A stretch of DNA of 64,000 nucleotides from an uncultured Shewanella sp. Its GTDB lineage: Bacteria > Pseudomonadota > Gammaproteobacteria > Enterobacterales > Shewanellaceae. The DNA is taken from assembly GCF_947491715.1 (NCBI RefSeq), contig NZ_CANLKR010000003.1, positions 124,001 through 188,000 of the forward strand. Direction: 5' to 3'. Positions 19,598 to 29,204 of the stretch are shown piece after piece; position 1 is the first letter of the stretch; each line of letters begins with the position of its first letter. The translations under genes and the position numbers were made by a program. The notes below the pieces were generated by a model, which was not told where the DNA came from, did no database searches, and saw only the letters and a program-made list of their open reading frames with translations.

Positions 19598-20250
19598 TCA
19601 AAGTACGATATTGAGATCAGCTCTGACCGTTTCGGCTTTTTCTTCATAGAGGCTATCCCATTCGATGTGAAACACCTTCTTAGCGTCTTTGCCTATGTTG
19701 CGGCCTTTAATAAATTCATCAATGACACGACTAACACGGTGGGGATGGTTTAAGCTGCACCATATTAAGCCGGCACAGACATTGATAATAGGGCTTAAGT
19801 AATAGGGATGTTGGATAGAGCTAAAACCAGCAATACGCGCTTCTGAGGCAAATGTTGTGTCGACATCAAGCAGGACATGATAAATGTCATGGGTGACGAC
19901 AAGCCTATTGATGATATAGGCATAATCATTTTTATCCTTATTATGATGTGTGAATAGTGGTGTTGTTTGTGCATGCAAGTAGAGCTGGTGACCAAAACTA
20001 TCTTTGGGCAAGTGCTTTAATTTCTCTAAATCAATGTGTACAGGCGTTCTTTTTTGACAATTTGATGGCTTTTTTTATCTGATAACACATCGACTAAATG
20101 CAATTTACGGCAAACAGGATAGGAATGCGCTAATTTATACAAGAGCAAAGTAGCGTACTTATTTTGCACTGAAATAAAGATATAATACATCAATGCAATT
20201 TGACTGATTTTTCGTTTGAACAGCACCTTAGTTTTTTTGATTAATCGCAT
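19598..20250 (-). pseudogene. Coq4-family gene split by a one-base frameshift
   Basis: Two minus-strand frames together encode a Coq4-family protein (ubiquinone-biosynthesis scaffold). The first runs from ATG 20250, with AGGAG 5 bases before it, to a stop at 20026. The second carries IDLEKLKHLPKDSFGHQLYL and the zinc motif HDxxHx11E (HDIYHVLLDVDTTFASE) and ends at 19598. The frames meet at a run of six T (20050-20055, A in the coding strand); one extra base there would give an unbroken protein of about 217 residues, the right size. So this is a recent pseudogene, a sequencing or assembly error, or less likely a slippage site. Confidence 0.75.
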
Positions 20251-20511
20251 GTTTACTCCTGTCATACCGTTAATCATTGAGATATCAATTTCTTGTTATA
20301 GTTAATACCTACACTTTTTAATCTACTACTTGTCATATCATTCAATTAATAGCATTAGCTCACTCATATTATAGAGAGTTGGAATATAGTTTTAGTGTTA
20401 AAAAAGTATAGCAAAAGGACTAACATAAACCAGATTATCGACCTATTGGTCTTAGTAGTATGAGATTTCGTCTATGATCATAACAGGCGTGTTTCAAAAG
20501 GGATCTTGATT

Positions 20512-20819
20512 ATGTCTTTTTCACAATCAGTGATTTATTTTTTATTGGGCTCAATATCGGTCGGTTACATGTCTCTGAGTTTTGCTCATGAGTCCCAACA
20601 ACCGCTTGCGACCGCATCGACCTTATCAATTGATGAACAAGCTGTTAGTCAGGGTATCACTACCATGTTAATTTACCTGCTAAAAATCAGATCTTAGGTT
20701 GCCTCAAAGGACAGCAAGGCTGTGCGCTGGATCAAAAAAAACTGAAGAATAAGCAAGGGGATATTATGTGCGATGCCAGTCAAAGGTCTTTGAGGCCGCC
20801 AATGGAGCCCAAAGGTTAG
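20512..20819 (+). pseudogene. Small exported protein gene with a one-base frameshift
   Basis: ATG 20512 opens a signal peptide (MSFSQSVIYFLLGSISVGYM then SLSFAHE) followed by about 30 residues. The frame then runs out at 20697, while an adjacent frame reads YHYHVNLPAKNQILGCLKG and, further on, GDIMCDASQR to a stop at 20817-20819. Adding one base to the GGG at 20652-20654 gives one frame of 102 residues. The mature protein would have several Cys residues. I do not recognise the family. Confidence 0.5.
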
Positions 20820-20855
20820 TCTTGTTTTTGTATTACAGGTAGTGCAAGCGCAGTA

Positions 20856-20891
20856 AATATCAGCTCAATTGATAACACTTGAGCTGATATT
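20856..20891. terminator. Hairpin at the end of the his operon
   Basis: A 13-bp perfect stem (20856-20868 with 20879-20891) and a 10-base loop lie about 70 bases past hisIE. It has no long T-run on the minus strand but is the only strong hairpin between hisIE and the convergent gene. Confidence 0.65.
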
Positions 20892-20959
20892 GTTTATCTA
20901 ACCTGAATTAGGGATAATGAGTCTCAGCAAGTCATTAAATTTAACTTTAAATTACATCG

Positions 20960-21586
20960 TTATTTATCGGTTTGTGTCGCTTTGTTGTGGCGTTGCATTA
21001 GGTTTTGCGTGATATCACTTAAGCTTAATTCTTGATCTTCAAGTAATACCAGTAAATGATAAAGAAGATCTGAGGCTTCATCAATCAGCTCTGGTTTATC
21101 ATGAGTCGCTGCGGCGAGCGCCGTTTCTAAGCCTTCTTCACCGACTTTTTGTGCAATGCGTTTAGTGCCACGTTCAAATAAATAAGCCGTGTAGCTGCTG
21201 TTAGGATCTTGACCTTTACGCGAAGCAACAAGCTGAGATAAATTGTCAATAAAGCTGTGGCTTTCGCCGTCTTTCCAGCAGCTTTCAGTGCCTAAATGGC
21301 AGGTGGGTCCATTGGGTAAGACTTGCACTAATAAGCTGTCATTATCACAATCAGTGTCAATGCTCACCAGCTCAAGTGTATTATTAGAGCTTTCTCCTTT
21401 TGTCCAAAGCCTTTGTTTACTGCGACTGAAAAAAGTGACTTGCCGAGTGCTAAGGGTTTTTTCTAAGGCGGCTTTATTCATGTAACCTAGCATCAGGACT
21501 TTACCACTTAAGTGGTTTTGAACGACAGCAGGAATGAGGCCATCTTGTTTATTCCAATCAAGTTGTGTGATAAGCGTGTCTGTCAT
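20960..21586 (-). CDS. hisIE: Phosphoribosyl-AMP cyclohydrolase / phosphoribosyl-ATP pyrophosphatase
   Basis: Bifunctional enzyme for steps 2 and 3 of histidine synthesis. Of 208 residues, about 1-110 are the cyclohydrolase HisI with its zinc/magnesium residues in [10 protein letters not shown] and CHLGTESCW. About 115-205 are the pyrophosphatase HisE, with [16 protein letters not shown] and [16 protein letters not shown]. It is the last gene of the operon, 99 bases after hisF. Confidence 0.96.
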   Translation of the reverse strand: MTDTLITQLDWNKQDGLIPAVVQNHLSGKVLMLGYMNKAALEKTLSTRQVTFFSRSKQRLWTKGESSNNTLELVSIDTDCDNDSLLVQVLPNGPTCHLGTESCWKDGESHSFIDNLSQLVASRKGQDPNSSYTAYLFERGTKRIAQKVGEEGLETALAAATHDKPELIDEASDLLYHLLVLLEDQELSLSDITQNLMQRHNKATQTDK

Positions 21587-21685
21587 AATGTTATCCTATG
21601 CCCCATTGAATTGAAGGTGTTTTGGGGAACCTATTCGTGTTTGTTTTGATAAAAATATGTATTGACTCATGGCATTAAGGATAGG

Positions 21686-22459
21686 TTAGCGCCTGATGGC
21701 AATACCTTCTTTTTGCAAATACGTCTTTAGCGCTTGAATATCGATAATGGCTTTATGAAATACACTGGCAGCGAGGGCGGCATCGACATTGGCTTCAGTA
21801 AACACATCTTTAAAATGGGCCATTGTGCCCGCACCACCAGAAGCAATAAGGGGCACATCACAGAGGCGGCGGATCATTGATAATTGCTTGAGATCATAGC
21901 CCTGTCTGACACCATCTTGATTCATCACATTTAGCACAATTTCACCGCAGCCTTGCTTTTGCACTTCTTCTACCCAGTCTTGGGTATACCATTGGGTGTC
22001 TTTAGTGGCAGCTTCATCCCCCGTAAACTGCTTCACTTTATAGCTTTGACTCTCTTTATCAAAATAAGAGTCGATACCAATGACAATACATTGGCGGCCA
22101 AATTCATTTTGCAGCCTTGCGATAAGGGAGGGATCGCTTAATGCGGGGGAGTTGACGGATATTTTATCTGCTCCATAGGCCAGTAATTGCCGAGCTTGTT
22201 CAAGGCTTTTTATACCGCCTGCAACACAAAATGGAATATCAATTTGTTCTGCAACACGGCTGACCCAAGATTTATCAATGATCCTGTCATGAGCGCTGGC
22301 GGTAATATCGTAAAATACCAATTCATCAGCCCCTTCTGCGGCATAACGGGCCGAAAGCGGAACAATATCTCCCACAATTTCGTGGTTACGAAACTGCACG
22401 CCTTTAACGACTTTTCCTTCTTTAACATCTAAACAGGGGACAATACGTTTTGCTAGCAT
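21686..22459 (-). CDS. hisF: Imidazole glycerol phosphate synthase, cyclase subunit
   Basis: TIM-barrel cyclase subunit that uses ammonia delivered by HisH to make imidazole glycerol phosphate and AICAR. The start at 22459 gives [20 protein letters not shown], the exact family N-terminus with the catalytic Asp; an in-frame upstream start at 22489 would add 10 unrelated residues. The length is then 257. Other landmarks are [25 protein letters not shown] (in place of the usual IDAK/IDTY type) and [11 protein letters not shown]. It overlaps the 3' end of hisA by 7 bases. Confidence 0.95.
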   Translation of the reverse strand: MLAKRIVPCLDVKEGKVVKGVQFRNHEIVGDIVPLSARYAAEGADELVFYDITASAHDRIIDKSWVSRVAEQIDIPFCVAGGIKSLEQARQLLAYGADKISVNSPALSDPSLIARLQNEFGRQCIVIGIDSYFDKESQSYKVKQFTGDEAATKDTQWYTQDWVEEVQKQGCGEIVLNVMNQDGVRQGYDLKQLSMIRRLCDVPLIASGGAGTMAHFKDVFTEANVDAALAASVFHKAIIDIQALKTYLQKEGIAIRR

Positions 22460-23208
22460 GACATTCCCTCTTTTGCATTGGGCCAACAATTGATGGCTTC
22501 TGTTACATCAAAGGCTTCAATGAGTAAGGCTTTACCAATAATAATTCCGCAGGCGCCGCTGTCTCTCACTGCAGCGACATCATTGAGGGTGGCAATACCG
22601 CCAGATGCTTGCCATTGGATATGGGGATAACGCTGCGCAATATCGGTATACAGGGCAGTATTGGCACCGGTTAAGGTGCCGTCTTTACTGATGTCGGTCA
22701 CGAGCGCATGTTTTAGCCCAAAGGGAGAAAATTGGTCCACAAGCGACTCTAATGTTTTGCCCCCGCCGGATTGCCAGCCTGATACCGCGACGATTTTTTC
22801 GCCTTGTTCATTAATATTGACATCGAGGGCTAAACAAATGGCATCGGCGCCGTATTTTTTTAACCAAGATTGGACCAATTCTGGTTGGCTAACAGCAAGA
22901 GAACCTATCACGACTCGGCTTACCCCTAAGTCAAGTAACTCGGCAACTTGAGCTTCACTGCGAATGCCGCCGCCCACTTGTATTTGAGTGTGAAGGCCAT
23001 CAACGAGGGTTTTAATTAATGCGGTTTGTCGTTTATTGGGATCTTTGGCGCCGGTTAAATCAACGATATGCAACAAATTCGCCCCTTGCGCTTGATAAGA
23101 TTGTAATTGCTCTAATGGACTTAAGTTAAAGGTGGTCTGCTGCGCATAATCCCCTTGATAGAGGCGCACAACTTGTCCGTCAATAAGATCAATAGCGGGA
23201 ATAATCAT
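22453..23208 (-). CDS. hisA: ProFAR isomerase
   Basis: TIM-barrel isomerase converting ProFAR to PRFAR. The 251 residues include [20 protein letters not shown] with the catalytic Asp, [33 protein letters not shown] with the second catalytic Asp, and WQASGGIA. It overlaps hisH by 4 bases upstream and hisF by 7 bases downstream, indicating translational coupling. Confidence 0.96.
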   Translation of the reverse strand: MIIPAIDLIDGQVVRLYQGDYAQQTTFNLSPLEQLQSYQAQGANLLHIVDLTGAKDPNKRQTALIKTLVDGLHTQIQVGGGIRSEAQVAELLDLGVSRVVIGSLAVSQPELVQSWLKKYGADAICLALDVNINEQGEKIVAVSGWQSGGGKTLESLVDQFSPFGLKHALVTDISKDGTLTGANTALYTDIAQRYPHIQWQASGGIATLNDVAAVRDSGACGIIIGKALLIEAFDVTEAINCWPNAKEGMSC

Positions 23209-23906
23209 GTGTTGGCCTCATTTGAGTTGAAAAATGTGAATGCTGAAAGATCCGTATTGCTGTCCATATTGAGAAAGTTGCTGAGGATCTTAGCGCCAAT
23301 GAGTGCACTTTTTTCTGGATGAAATTGCACTCCCATGAAGTTGCCTTTGGCGATGGCCGCACTAAAAGTCTCACCATATTGGCATTGGGCGATACTATAG
23401 TCGCTGAGCGGGGCGCGGTAACTGTGAACAAAATAAACGTAACTGCCGGCATCGATATCCGCAAATAAAGGATGCGATGACGGTGTGATTTGATTCCAGC
23501 CCATGTGGGGTAGCGGCGCCCCTTGACTGTCTAATTCGGTGATGTGTGTTGGAATAAGATCTAAACAGTCACATTGTTGTGCTTGACTGCCGCCTTCGCT
23601 TGAAAGGGTGGTGAGCATTTGCATGCCAAGACACACACCCAATACAGGTTGAGTGAGGGCTTTTATCACCTCAATAAGCTGTTTTTGTTCAAGGGAAGCC
23701 ATAGCGGCGCCTGCACTGCCCACACCCGGTAATACGACGCGTGTGGCCGATTTGATGAGGGTCGGATCGTCAGTCACGATAATGTCAGTTCGGTCTTGAT
23801 GATTGAGTCGTTCAAAAGCAAAACGCACAGAGCTGAGGTTCGCACAACCTGTATCAATAATGACAGTGGTATCGACAGGCTGAGTTTGAGAAGCGGCTAA
23901 GTTCAT
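23205..23906 (-). CDS. hisH: Imidazole glycerol phosphate synthase, glutamine amidotransferase subunit
   Basis: Class I amidotransferase that releases ammonia from glutamine for HisF. The 233 residues include [27 protein letters not shown], the nucleophile Cys in [12 protein letters not shown], and the His-Glu pair in [13 protein letters not shown]. An N-terminal extension of about 12 residues precedes the usual start, and the chosen ATG overlaps hisB by 4 bases, which favours it. Confidence 0.96.
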   Translation of the reverse strand: MNLAASQTQPVDTTVIIDTGCANLSSVRFAFERLNHQDRTDIIVTDDPTLIKSATRVVLPGVGSAGAAMASLEQKQLIEVIKALTQPVLGVCLGMQMLTTLSSEGGSQAQQCDCLDLIPTHITELDSQGAPLPHMGWNQITPSSHPLFADIDAGSYVYFVHSYRAPLSDYSIAQCQYGETFSAAIAKGNFMGVQFHPEKSALIGAKILSNFLNMDSNTDLSAFTFFNSNEANT

Positions 23907-24970
23907 AACACACCTTTGCTTGAAGGTAATGCGTCACTTTCAATGGTGACGGCTTGACGTAATGTACGGCCAAAGACTTTGAATAAACTTTCGACTTTAT
24001 GATGGTCATTATCGCCGATGGTCGATAAATGTAATGTGCAGCGCAGGCCATCGGAGAGTGAACGAAAGAAATGAGGCACCATTTCGGTAGCCATACTGCC
24101 CACCATTTCACGGTCAAATTCGCCGTCAAATTTAATAAAAGGGCGACCTGATAAGTCTAATAAACACTGGGCTTGTGCTTCATCCATGGGAATACTAAAG
24201 CCAAAACGGGCAATACCGCGTTTGTCGCCTAAGGCTTGACGCAGTGCGTCACCGATGGCTAGTGCCGTGTCTTCCACGCTGTGATGATCGTCTATTTCAA
24301 GATCGCCATCGACCTCCACATCCATTTTAAACTGACCATGGGTTGAGATTTGATCTAACATATGGTCAAAAAAGCCGATCCCTGTGTCTATTTTACCTTT
24401 TTGATTGGTATCAAGATCCACAGTCACGCGAATGTCGGTTTCTTTTGTAGTACGCACGACCGTTGCCACTCGATGACGGCTAAGCAGTTGATCGCAAATT
24501 TTGTTCCAATTACGGGTTTTAGGGTGATATTGTATGCCTTGAATACCCATGGCATCGGCTAATCCTAAATCGGTTTCTCTATCACCAATCACGGCAGATT
24601 GAGTAAAGTCAATTTTTCCTTGTGTTAAGTAGTCTTTCACTAAGCCCAATTTAGGTTTGCGGCAGCTGCAATTCTCATCATCAAAATGGGGGCAAATGAG
24701 GACATCATCAAATTGAATTCCCTGACTTTGCAGTATTTGCATCATCATGTTTTGCGGTGCATCAAAGTCATCTTTAGGAAAAGACGGCGTGCCTAATCCG
24801 TCTTGGTTACTCACCATGACGAGACGAAAACCGGCTTTTTGAAGTTTTAACAGTGCAGGAATGACATTAGGCTCAAACACTAATTTGGCTAAGCTATCCA
24901 CTTGTTTATCGGTAACGGGCTCTTCAATTATGGTGCCATCTCTATCAATAAAAAGGATTTTTTGTTTCAT
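23903..24970 (-). CDS. hisB: Bifunctional histidinol-phosphatase / imidazoleglycerol-phosphate dehydratase
   Basis: Two-domain enzyme of gammaproteobacteria. Residues about 1-165 are a HAD-family histidinol phosphatase ([13 protein letters not shown] nucleophile motif, MVSNQDGLG, zinc-binding [15 protein letters not shown]). Residues about 166-355 are the dehydratase, with the Mn-binding motifs [16 protein letters not shown] and [14 protein letters not shown] plus the C-terminal [16 protein letters not shown]. The fusion is characteristic of this group of bacteria. It lies 43 bases after hisC. Confidence 0.97.
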   Translation of the reverse strand: MKQKILFIDRDGTIIEEPVTDKQVDSLAKLVFEPNVIPALLKLQKAGFRLVMVSNQDGLGTPSFPKDDFDAPQNMMMQILQSQGIQFDDVLICPHFDDENCSCRKPKLGLVKDYLTQGKIDFTQSAVIGDRETDLGLADAMGIQGIQYHPKTRNWNKICDQLLSRHRVATVVRTTKETDIRVTVDLDTNQKGKIDTGIGFFDHMLDQISTHGQFKMDVEVDGDLEIDDHHSVEDTALAIGDALRQALGDKRGIARFGFSIPMDEAQAQCLLDLSGRPFIKFDGEFDREMVGSMATEMVPHFFRSLSDGLRCTLHLSTIGDNDHHKVESLFKVFGRTLRQAVTIESDALPSSKGVL

Positions 24971-25013
24971 GTGAGTACTTACCTTTAATATAAATCTTTA
25001 TTGTAAATGTAAA

Positions 25014-26096
25014 TTAGGACTCTGCTGATTGAGGAGCAGTGTACTTGAGTTCGTTGAAAAAGTGGATGATGCGATTGGTTTGCTCTTCATTGGTAAAGCT
25101 AAAACGGATCGCGCTGGCCAATCGAGGATCGCTATAACATCTAGCGACTATGCCAGTCGACTTTAGCCTTTGCACGACGAAACCAATGTTGCTAAATTCG
25201 GCCAGCACATAGTTGCCATATGCGGGCAAAGTGTTGGCACCATATTGCTCGATTGCTTGGGTTAAGCGTTGACCTTGATGTTTGAGGGCATCCACTTGCT
25301 GTTGCATCAGAATTAATGAGAGCGGCTTTAAGGCCTGAGTCGCAATTTGATTGACTGGCTCTGCAATGGGGTAGGGGGCTATTACTCGCATCACCATGTC
25401 AATGATGTTCTTATTGGCGAGCAAAAAACCGCAGCGGGCACCTGCAAGGGCAAACGCTTTAGACAAGGTCCGCAGTACCACTAGATTTGGGTATGCATCG
25501 ATTAAATCGCTAACGCTAAATTCAGGACAAAACTCAATGTAGGCTTCGTCGACGACCACAAGTTGGTTGGGAAGGCTTTGAATGATATCAATGAGCCTTG
25601 CTTTTCCAATAATCGTGCCTGTTGGATTATTGGGATTACAGATAAACACCAGTTTAGCACCCGTGACTTGGGCAATATAATCTTGAGGTAAATTATAATC
25701 CTGAGTTAAAGATAATGCTTTTACGCCAACATTAAAGGTACATGCACTGATGGCGTACATGCCGTAAGTTGGACCAAAAATAGCGATATTGTCTTGGCTA
25801 GGAATACAAAAAGTGCGGATCAATAATTCTATGGCTTCGTCTGCACCACGACTGACGATAAGCTGTGTTGTGTCAATATTGGCATATTGGCTATAGGCTT
25901 TTAACAGCGCTGGTGGCTGACACTCTGGATAACGGTTGATATTATTAATTTCGCTGTTATTAAAAGGCGACTCATTAGCATTTATCCAAATATCACCTTG
26001 TCCGCCAATTCGACGAGCGGATTGGTAGACTTCCAGTTCCAATAGCTCTGGACGTGCAAGGCGTTGAGCCAAATTAAGCGAGTTGGATTGAGTCAT
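25014..26096 (-). CDS. hisC: Histidinol-phosphate aminotransferase
   Basis: PLP-dependent aminotransferase (fold type I) converting imidazole acetol phosphate to histidinol phosphate. The 360 residues contain WINANESPF, the FICNPNNPTG substrate motif, VVDEAYIEF, the PLP lysine in TLSKAFALAGARCGFLL and a C-terminal Arg in SAIRFSF. The gene is separated from hisD by a 257-bp inverted-repeat element, an insertion inside the operon. Confidence 0.96.
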   Translation of the reverse strand: MTQSNSLNLAQRLARPELLELEVYQSARRIGGQGDIWINANESPFNNSEINNINRYPECQPPALLKAYSQYANIDTTQLIVSRGADEAIELLIRTFCIPSQDNIAIFGPTYGMYAISACTFNVGVKALSLTQDYNLPQDYIAQVTGAKLVFICNPNNPTGTIIGKARLIDIIQSLPNQLVVVDEAYIEFCPEFSVSDLIDAYPNLVVLRTLSKAFALAGARCGFLLANKNIIDMVMRVIAPYPIAEPVNQIATQALKPLSLILMQQQVDALKHQGQRLTQAIEQYGANTLPAYGNYVLAEFSNIGFVVQRLKSTGIVARCYSDPRLASAIRFSFTNEEQTNRIIHFFNELKYTAPQSAES

Positions 26097-26115
26097 TCTT
26101 TTTTGTCCCTCATTT

Positions 26116-26372
26116 TATACCCGTGATACTTGAAGATGCATGTTTTCAGAGCCTGTAAAAGTGCCTAATTCAAGGCGTATTATTGCAGGAATGCTTAAGG
26201 TGATGCAACGCAGAAGTAGGTGATTTTACAGACTCCCAAGGGGCTGGTTTAAAAGCCTTTTATGCTGCGTTACTGAACACCAGCTTAGAATCACTAAGCA
26301 CGCTGTTCAAAGCCTTGTCTAAAAGGCTTTTAATTCCAGCTGAATCCTGCATCTTCAAGTATCATGGGTATA
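26116..26372. mobile_element. MITE-like inverted-repeat element between hisC and hisD
   Basis: A 257-base non-coding element bounded by 25-base terminal inverted repeats (26116-26140 and 26348-26372) that match at 24 of 25 positions; each arm contains ACTTGAAGATGCA or its complement. The outermost bases are TATA. The inside carries further GC-rich partial palindromes but no open frame. This has the form of a miniature inverted-repeat transposable element. It lies wholly within the hisC-hisD gap of 335 bases, where other genera have a few bases. Confidence 0.85.
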
Positions 26373-26431
26373 GCCTGTTAATCGTATTGTGTATGGGTTA
26401 CTTTCATTGCTAAATCGTTACTGATTAAGGG

Positions 26432-27733
26432 TTATAACGGATCATCAGCATTGATGTTTGCAAGTCTAATGGCTACAGCTTGTTTGTGTGCATCGAGCCG
26501 CTCAGCTGAAGCCAATGTCATTACTGTGTCACTTAAGTGAGTTAAGCCTTGAGGGCTAAGCTCTTGCACGGTGAAGCGACGACAAAAATCGCTTAACGAC
26601 AGGCTGGATACTGTGCGGCTATGGCCATAAGTGGGTAAAACATGATTGGTGCCACTGGCATAATCACCTACCGATTCTGGCGTATAAGCGCCTAAAAATA
26701 CCGAACCTGCGGCGCGAATATCTTTGAGGAGCGTTCGAGGCGATTGGGTTTGAATAATTAAGTGCTCAGGCCCATATTGATTAGAGACTTGTACCGCTTC
26801 GGCTAAGGTATTGACTACAATAGTGCGGCTTTGTGCTAAGGCTTGTGTGGCAATATCGACACGAGAAAGTTGTGCTAATTGTTCATTCAGCGAAATACTC
26901 ACTTGGCTGGCTAAGGTCATGCTATCAGTGACGAGGATCACTTGAGAATCCGGCCCGTGTTCGGCTTGTGATAATAAATCGGCAGCCACAAACTCTGGAT
27001 TGGCTTGACTATCGGCAATCACTAACACTTCTGATGGGCCCGCAGGCATATCGATACTCACAAGAGTGCGAGGATCTTGGCTAACATTACGTTTAGCTTC
27101 AGTGACGAAGCGATTTCCTGGGCCAAAGATTTTATCCACCTTAGGGACACTTTCTGTGCCAAAGGCGAGTGCCGCAATGGCTTGGGCACCACCGACTTGG
27201 TAAATCTCTTTTATGCCGCAAGCCGTTGCCGCATAAACAATCGCATCATCGATTGGAGGGGGGCTAACAAGCACGCGTTGCTGACAACCCGCGATTTTAG
27301 CGGGAAGGGCAAGCATCATGACGGTTGAAATGAGCGGAGCACTGCCGCCAGGAATATACAATCCGACTTTTTCAATGGCCTCAGAGCGAAGTTCACAGCG
27401 GATCCCATTAGAGGCGATATCAATACTCTGAAACTGCTGAGCGCTATGAAAACGACTGATATTATCCATGGCGTGTTCAATGGCCGCTTTTAAGTTGTCA
27501 CTCACATTGTCAACGGCTTGTTGAATGACACTGTCATTGAGCTTAATAGTGTCTAAGGTGATACCATCAAATGCTTGGCTGTAATCACGCAAGGCTTGAT
27601 CGCCTTGACTGATCACGGTATTGATGATTTGACTGACATCTTGCTCGAGCTGCTGACTTTGCGTCATGGGCGAGCGTGTGAGTGCTTGGCGTTTTTTTGT
27701 ATCAGATAAAGATTGCCACGTTAGGATCTGCAT
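26432..27733 (-). CDS. hisD: Histidinol dehydrogenase
   Basis: Zinc enzyme catalysing the last two oxidations from histidinol to histidine with NAD. The 433 residues include [85 protein letters not shown] (zinc ligands) and the C-terminal GPEHLII and SGTNHVLPT blocks. It lies 4 bases after hisG. Confidence 0.97.
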   Translation of the reverse strand: MQILTWQSLSDTKKRQALTRSPMTQSQQLEQDVSQIINTVISQGDQALRDYSQAFDGITLDTIKLNDSVIQQAVDNVSDNLKAAIEHAMDNISRFHSAQQFQSIDIASNGIRCELRSEAIEKVGLYIPGGSAPLISTVMMLALPAKIAGCQQRVLVSPPPIDDAIVYAATACGIKEIYQVGGAQAIAALAFGTESVPKVDKIFGPGNRFVTEAKRNVSQDPRTLVSIDMPAGPSEVLVIADSQANPEFVAADLLSQAEHGPDSQVILVTDSMTLASQVSISLNEQLAQLSRVDIATQALAQSRTIVVNTLAEAVQVSNQYGPEHLIIQTQSPRTLLKDIRAAGSVFLGAYTPESVGDYASGTNHVLPTYGHSRTVSSLSLSDFCRRFTVQELSPQGLTHLSDTVMTLASAERLDAHKQAVAIRLANINADDPL

Positions 27734-27737
27734 ACGC

Positions 27738-28637
27738 TTACCCCATCATTTTTTCGATTGGCATGACAAGAATGGAGCTGGCGCCCAACTGAGTTAAGGT
27801 TTCCATGGTATCCCAAAACAAATCTTCCGTGCTCACGACGTGGATAGCGACACGATTACTGTCATCATTGAGCGGTAAAATGGTAGGGTTTTCAGCTCCA
27901 GGTAGTAATGAAACGATTTCATCTAATTTTTCGGTTGGCGCGTGCAGCAAAATATATTTGCTTTCTTTGGCGCGAACGACACCATTGATGCGTGAGAGGA
28001 TTTTATTAATTAAGGCTTGTTTATCGTTATCTTGTGTTTGGGTTGATTGAATTAAGCAAGCGGTAGAACGATAAATGACCTCGGTTTCGTATAAGCCGTT
28101 TGCTTCTAGTGTTGCGCCAGTAGAGACCAAATCACAAATACCGTCTGACAAGCCTGCACGAGGCGCGACTTCAACTGAGCCTTTGAGCATACAATCACGG
28201 TAGTTAATGCCTTTTTCTTGCATATAGCGGCGAAGTAAATTGGGGTAAGAGGTGGCAATGCGTAACCCTTCTAATGAGCTAGCATCTTGATAGTCAAATT
28301 CATTAGGCACGGCTAGCGATAACCGGCAGGCACCGAAATCCAGTTGCCTTAGTTTATTAAAGAGGGCCGGTTTACCCAGCATTTCCCGTTCAATTTGTTC
28401 TTCTTCAAGGACATTTTCGCCAATAAAACCAAGGTCAACCACACCGTCCATAATCAGACCTGGAATGTCATCGTCACGAACACGTAGTAAATCGATGGGC
28501 ATGTTGTCAGCGTGTGCGATAAGACGTTGCTCGTTAATATTGAATTTTACGCCGCAGCTTTTCAATAACTTAAGTGACTCTTTTGATAGACGACCTGATT
28601 TTTGAATGGCGATACGTAAGCGATTTGACTCAGACAT
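27738..28637 (-). CDS. hisG: ATP phosphoribosyltransferase, long form
   Basis: First, feedback-regulated enzyme of histidine synthesis. At 299 residues it is the long hexameric form, with a C-terminal histidine-binding ACT-like domain (about 225-299) as in E. coli. Landmarks are [66 protein letters not shown] and the C-terminal [10 protein letters not shown]. It follows the attenuator and leader peptide. Confidence 0.97.
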   Translation of the reverse strand: MSESNRLRIAIQKSGRLSKESLKLLKSCGVKFNINEQRLIAHADNMPIDLLRVRDDDIPGLIMDGVVDLGFIGENVLEEEQIEREMLGKPALFNKLRQLDFGACRLSLAVPNEFDYQDASSLEGLRIATSYPNLLRRYMQEKGINYRDCMLKGSVEVAPRAGLSDGICDLVSTGATLEANGLYETEVIYRSTACLIQSTQTQDNDKQALINKILSRINGVVRAKESKYILLHAPTEKLDEIVSLLPGAENPTILPLNDDSNRVAIHVVSTEDLFWDTMETLTQLGASSILVMPIEKMMG

Positions 28638-28731
28638 AATACGTTCCTATGAACTTGATAATTAAGTGTTAAATTAAATTTTATACAATAAAAAAATACG
28701 CTAATCGTTTTTTATTAGGGGGCTTAAAAAG

Positions 28732-28764
28732 AAAAAACCCCCAGAATTTCTTCTGAGGGTTTTT
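28732..28764 (-). terminator. his operon attenuator
   Basis: On the minus strand a 9-bp stem (28751-28759 with 28738-28746; one G-U pair) is closed by a GAAA loop and followed by a T-run. It lies between the leader peptide and hisG, the position of a transcription attenuator. The region 28775-28825 holds further complementary pieces (CCTTCGG and CCGAAGG) that can form the alternative pause and antiterminator stems. Confidence 0.9.
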
Positions 28765-28821
28765 GAAAGTATTAATCAACCGCCAGAAGGGATCATTCCT
28801 TCGGCAGTGAGCTTCCGAAGG

Positions 28822-28869
28822 CTACCGCTGATGATGGTGATGATGGATAGTGCTTGGAAGCTGTGTCAT
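28822..28869 (-). CDS. hisL: his operon leader peptide
   Basis: A 15-codon frame encodes MTQLPSTIHHHHHQR, with five consecutive His codons directly before the attenuator. Stalling of a ribosome at these codons when charged tRNA-His is scarce would favour the antiterminator fold. A GAGAG ribosome site precedes the ATG by about 8 bases. The pattern matches the classical hisL of enteric bacteria in position and design. Confidence 0.95.
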   Translation of the reverse strand: MTQLPSTIHHHHHQR

Positions 28870-29204
28870 GGTTAATTCTCTCATTAGTGGCTCGTTCAAC
28901 GTACTAAGTCAACGAACCTAAATAGGGTCATGCTGAGGCGATTTAAAAAGAGGCGCAAGAAACAAAGTTCAAGTGCTTCGCGTCAGCGTTAATTTAAGGT
29001 AGTCACTTTTTCTGATGATTGCAACAACTAATTTTCGCTCATGAAGAAATGCGTATTTAAGCGAGTTTATTGGGCCAAAATACCTAAAAATAAGCATTTA
29101 AAATTACTGTTAAGAAACAACTTTGTTACAACCTTTGTACTTGTGATATGCCTGTAGATCAGGATAATACGTTTTTCTGTCGTTAATTGAGAGTATTTAT
29201 TGTT

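Noticed and set aside
20050..20055. Programmed frameshifting in the Coq4-like gene
   Set aside because: A six-base run could slip, but no stimulatory structure was seen and Coq4 genes are not known to use it; loss or sequence error is simpler.
28883..28912. A his promoter with TTGACT and ACTAAT hexamers on the minus strand
   Set aside because: It would start the transcript only about 7 bases before the leader-peptide ATG, losing its ribosome site, so I did not list it.
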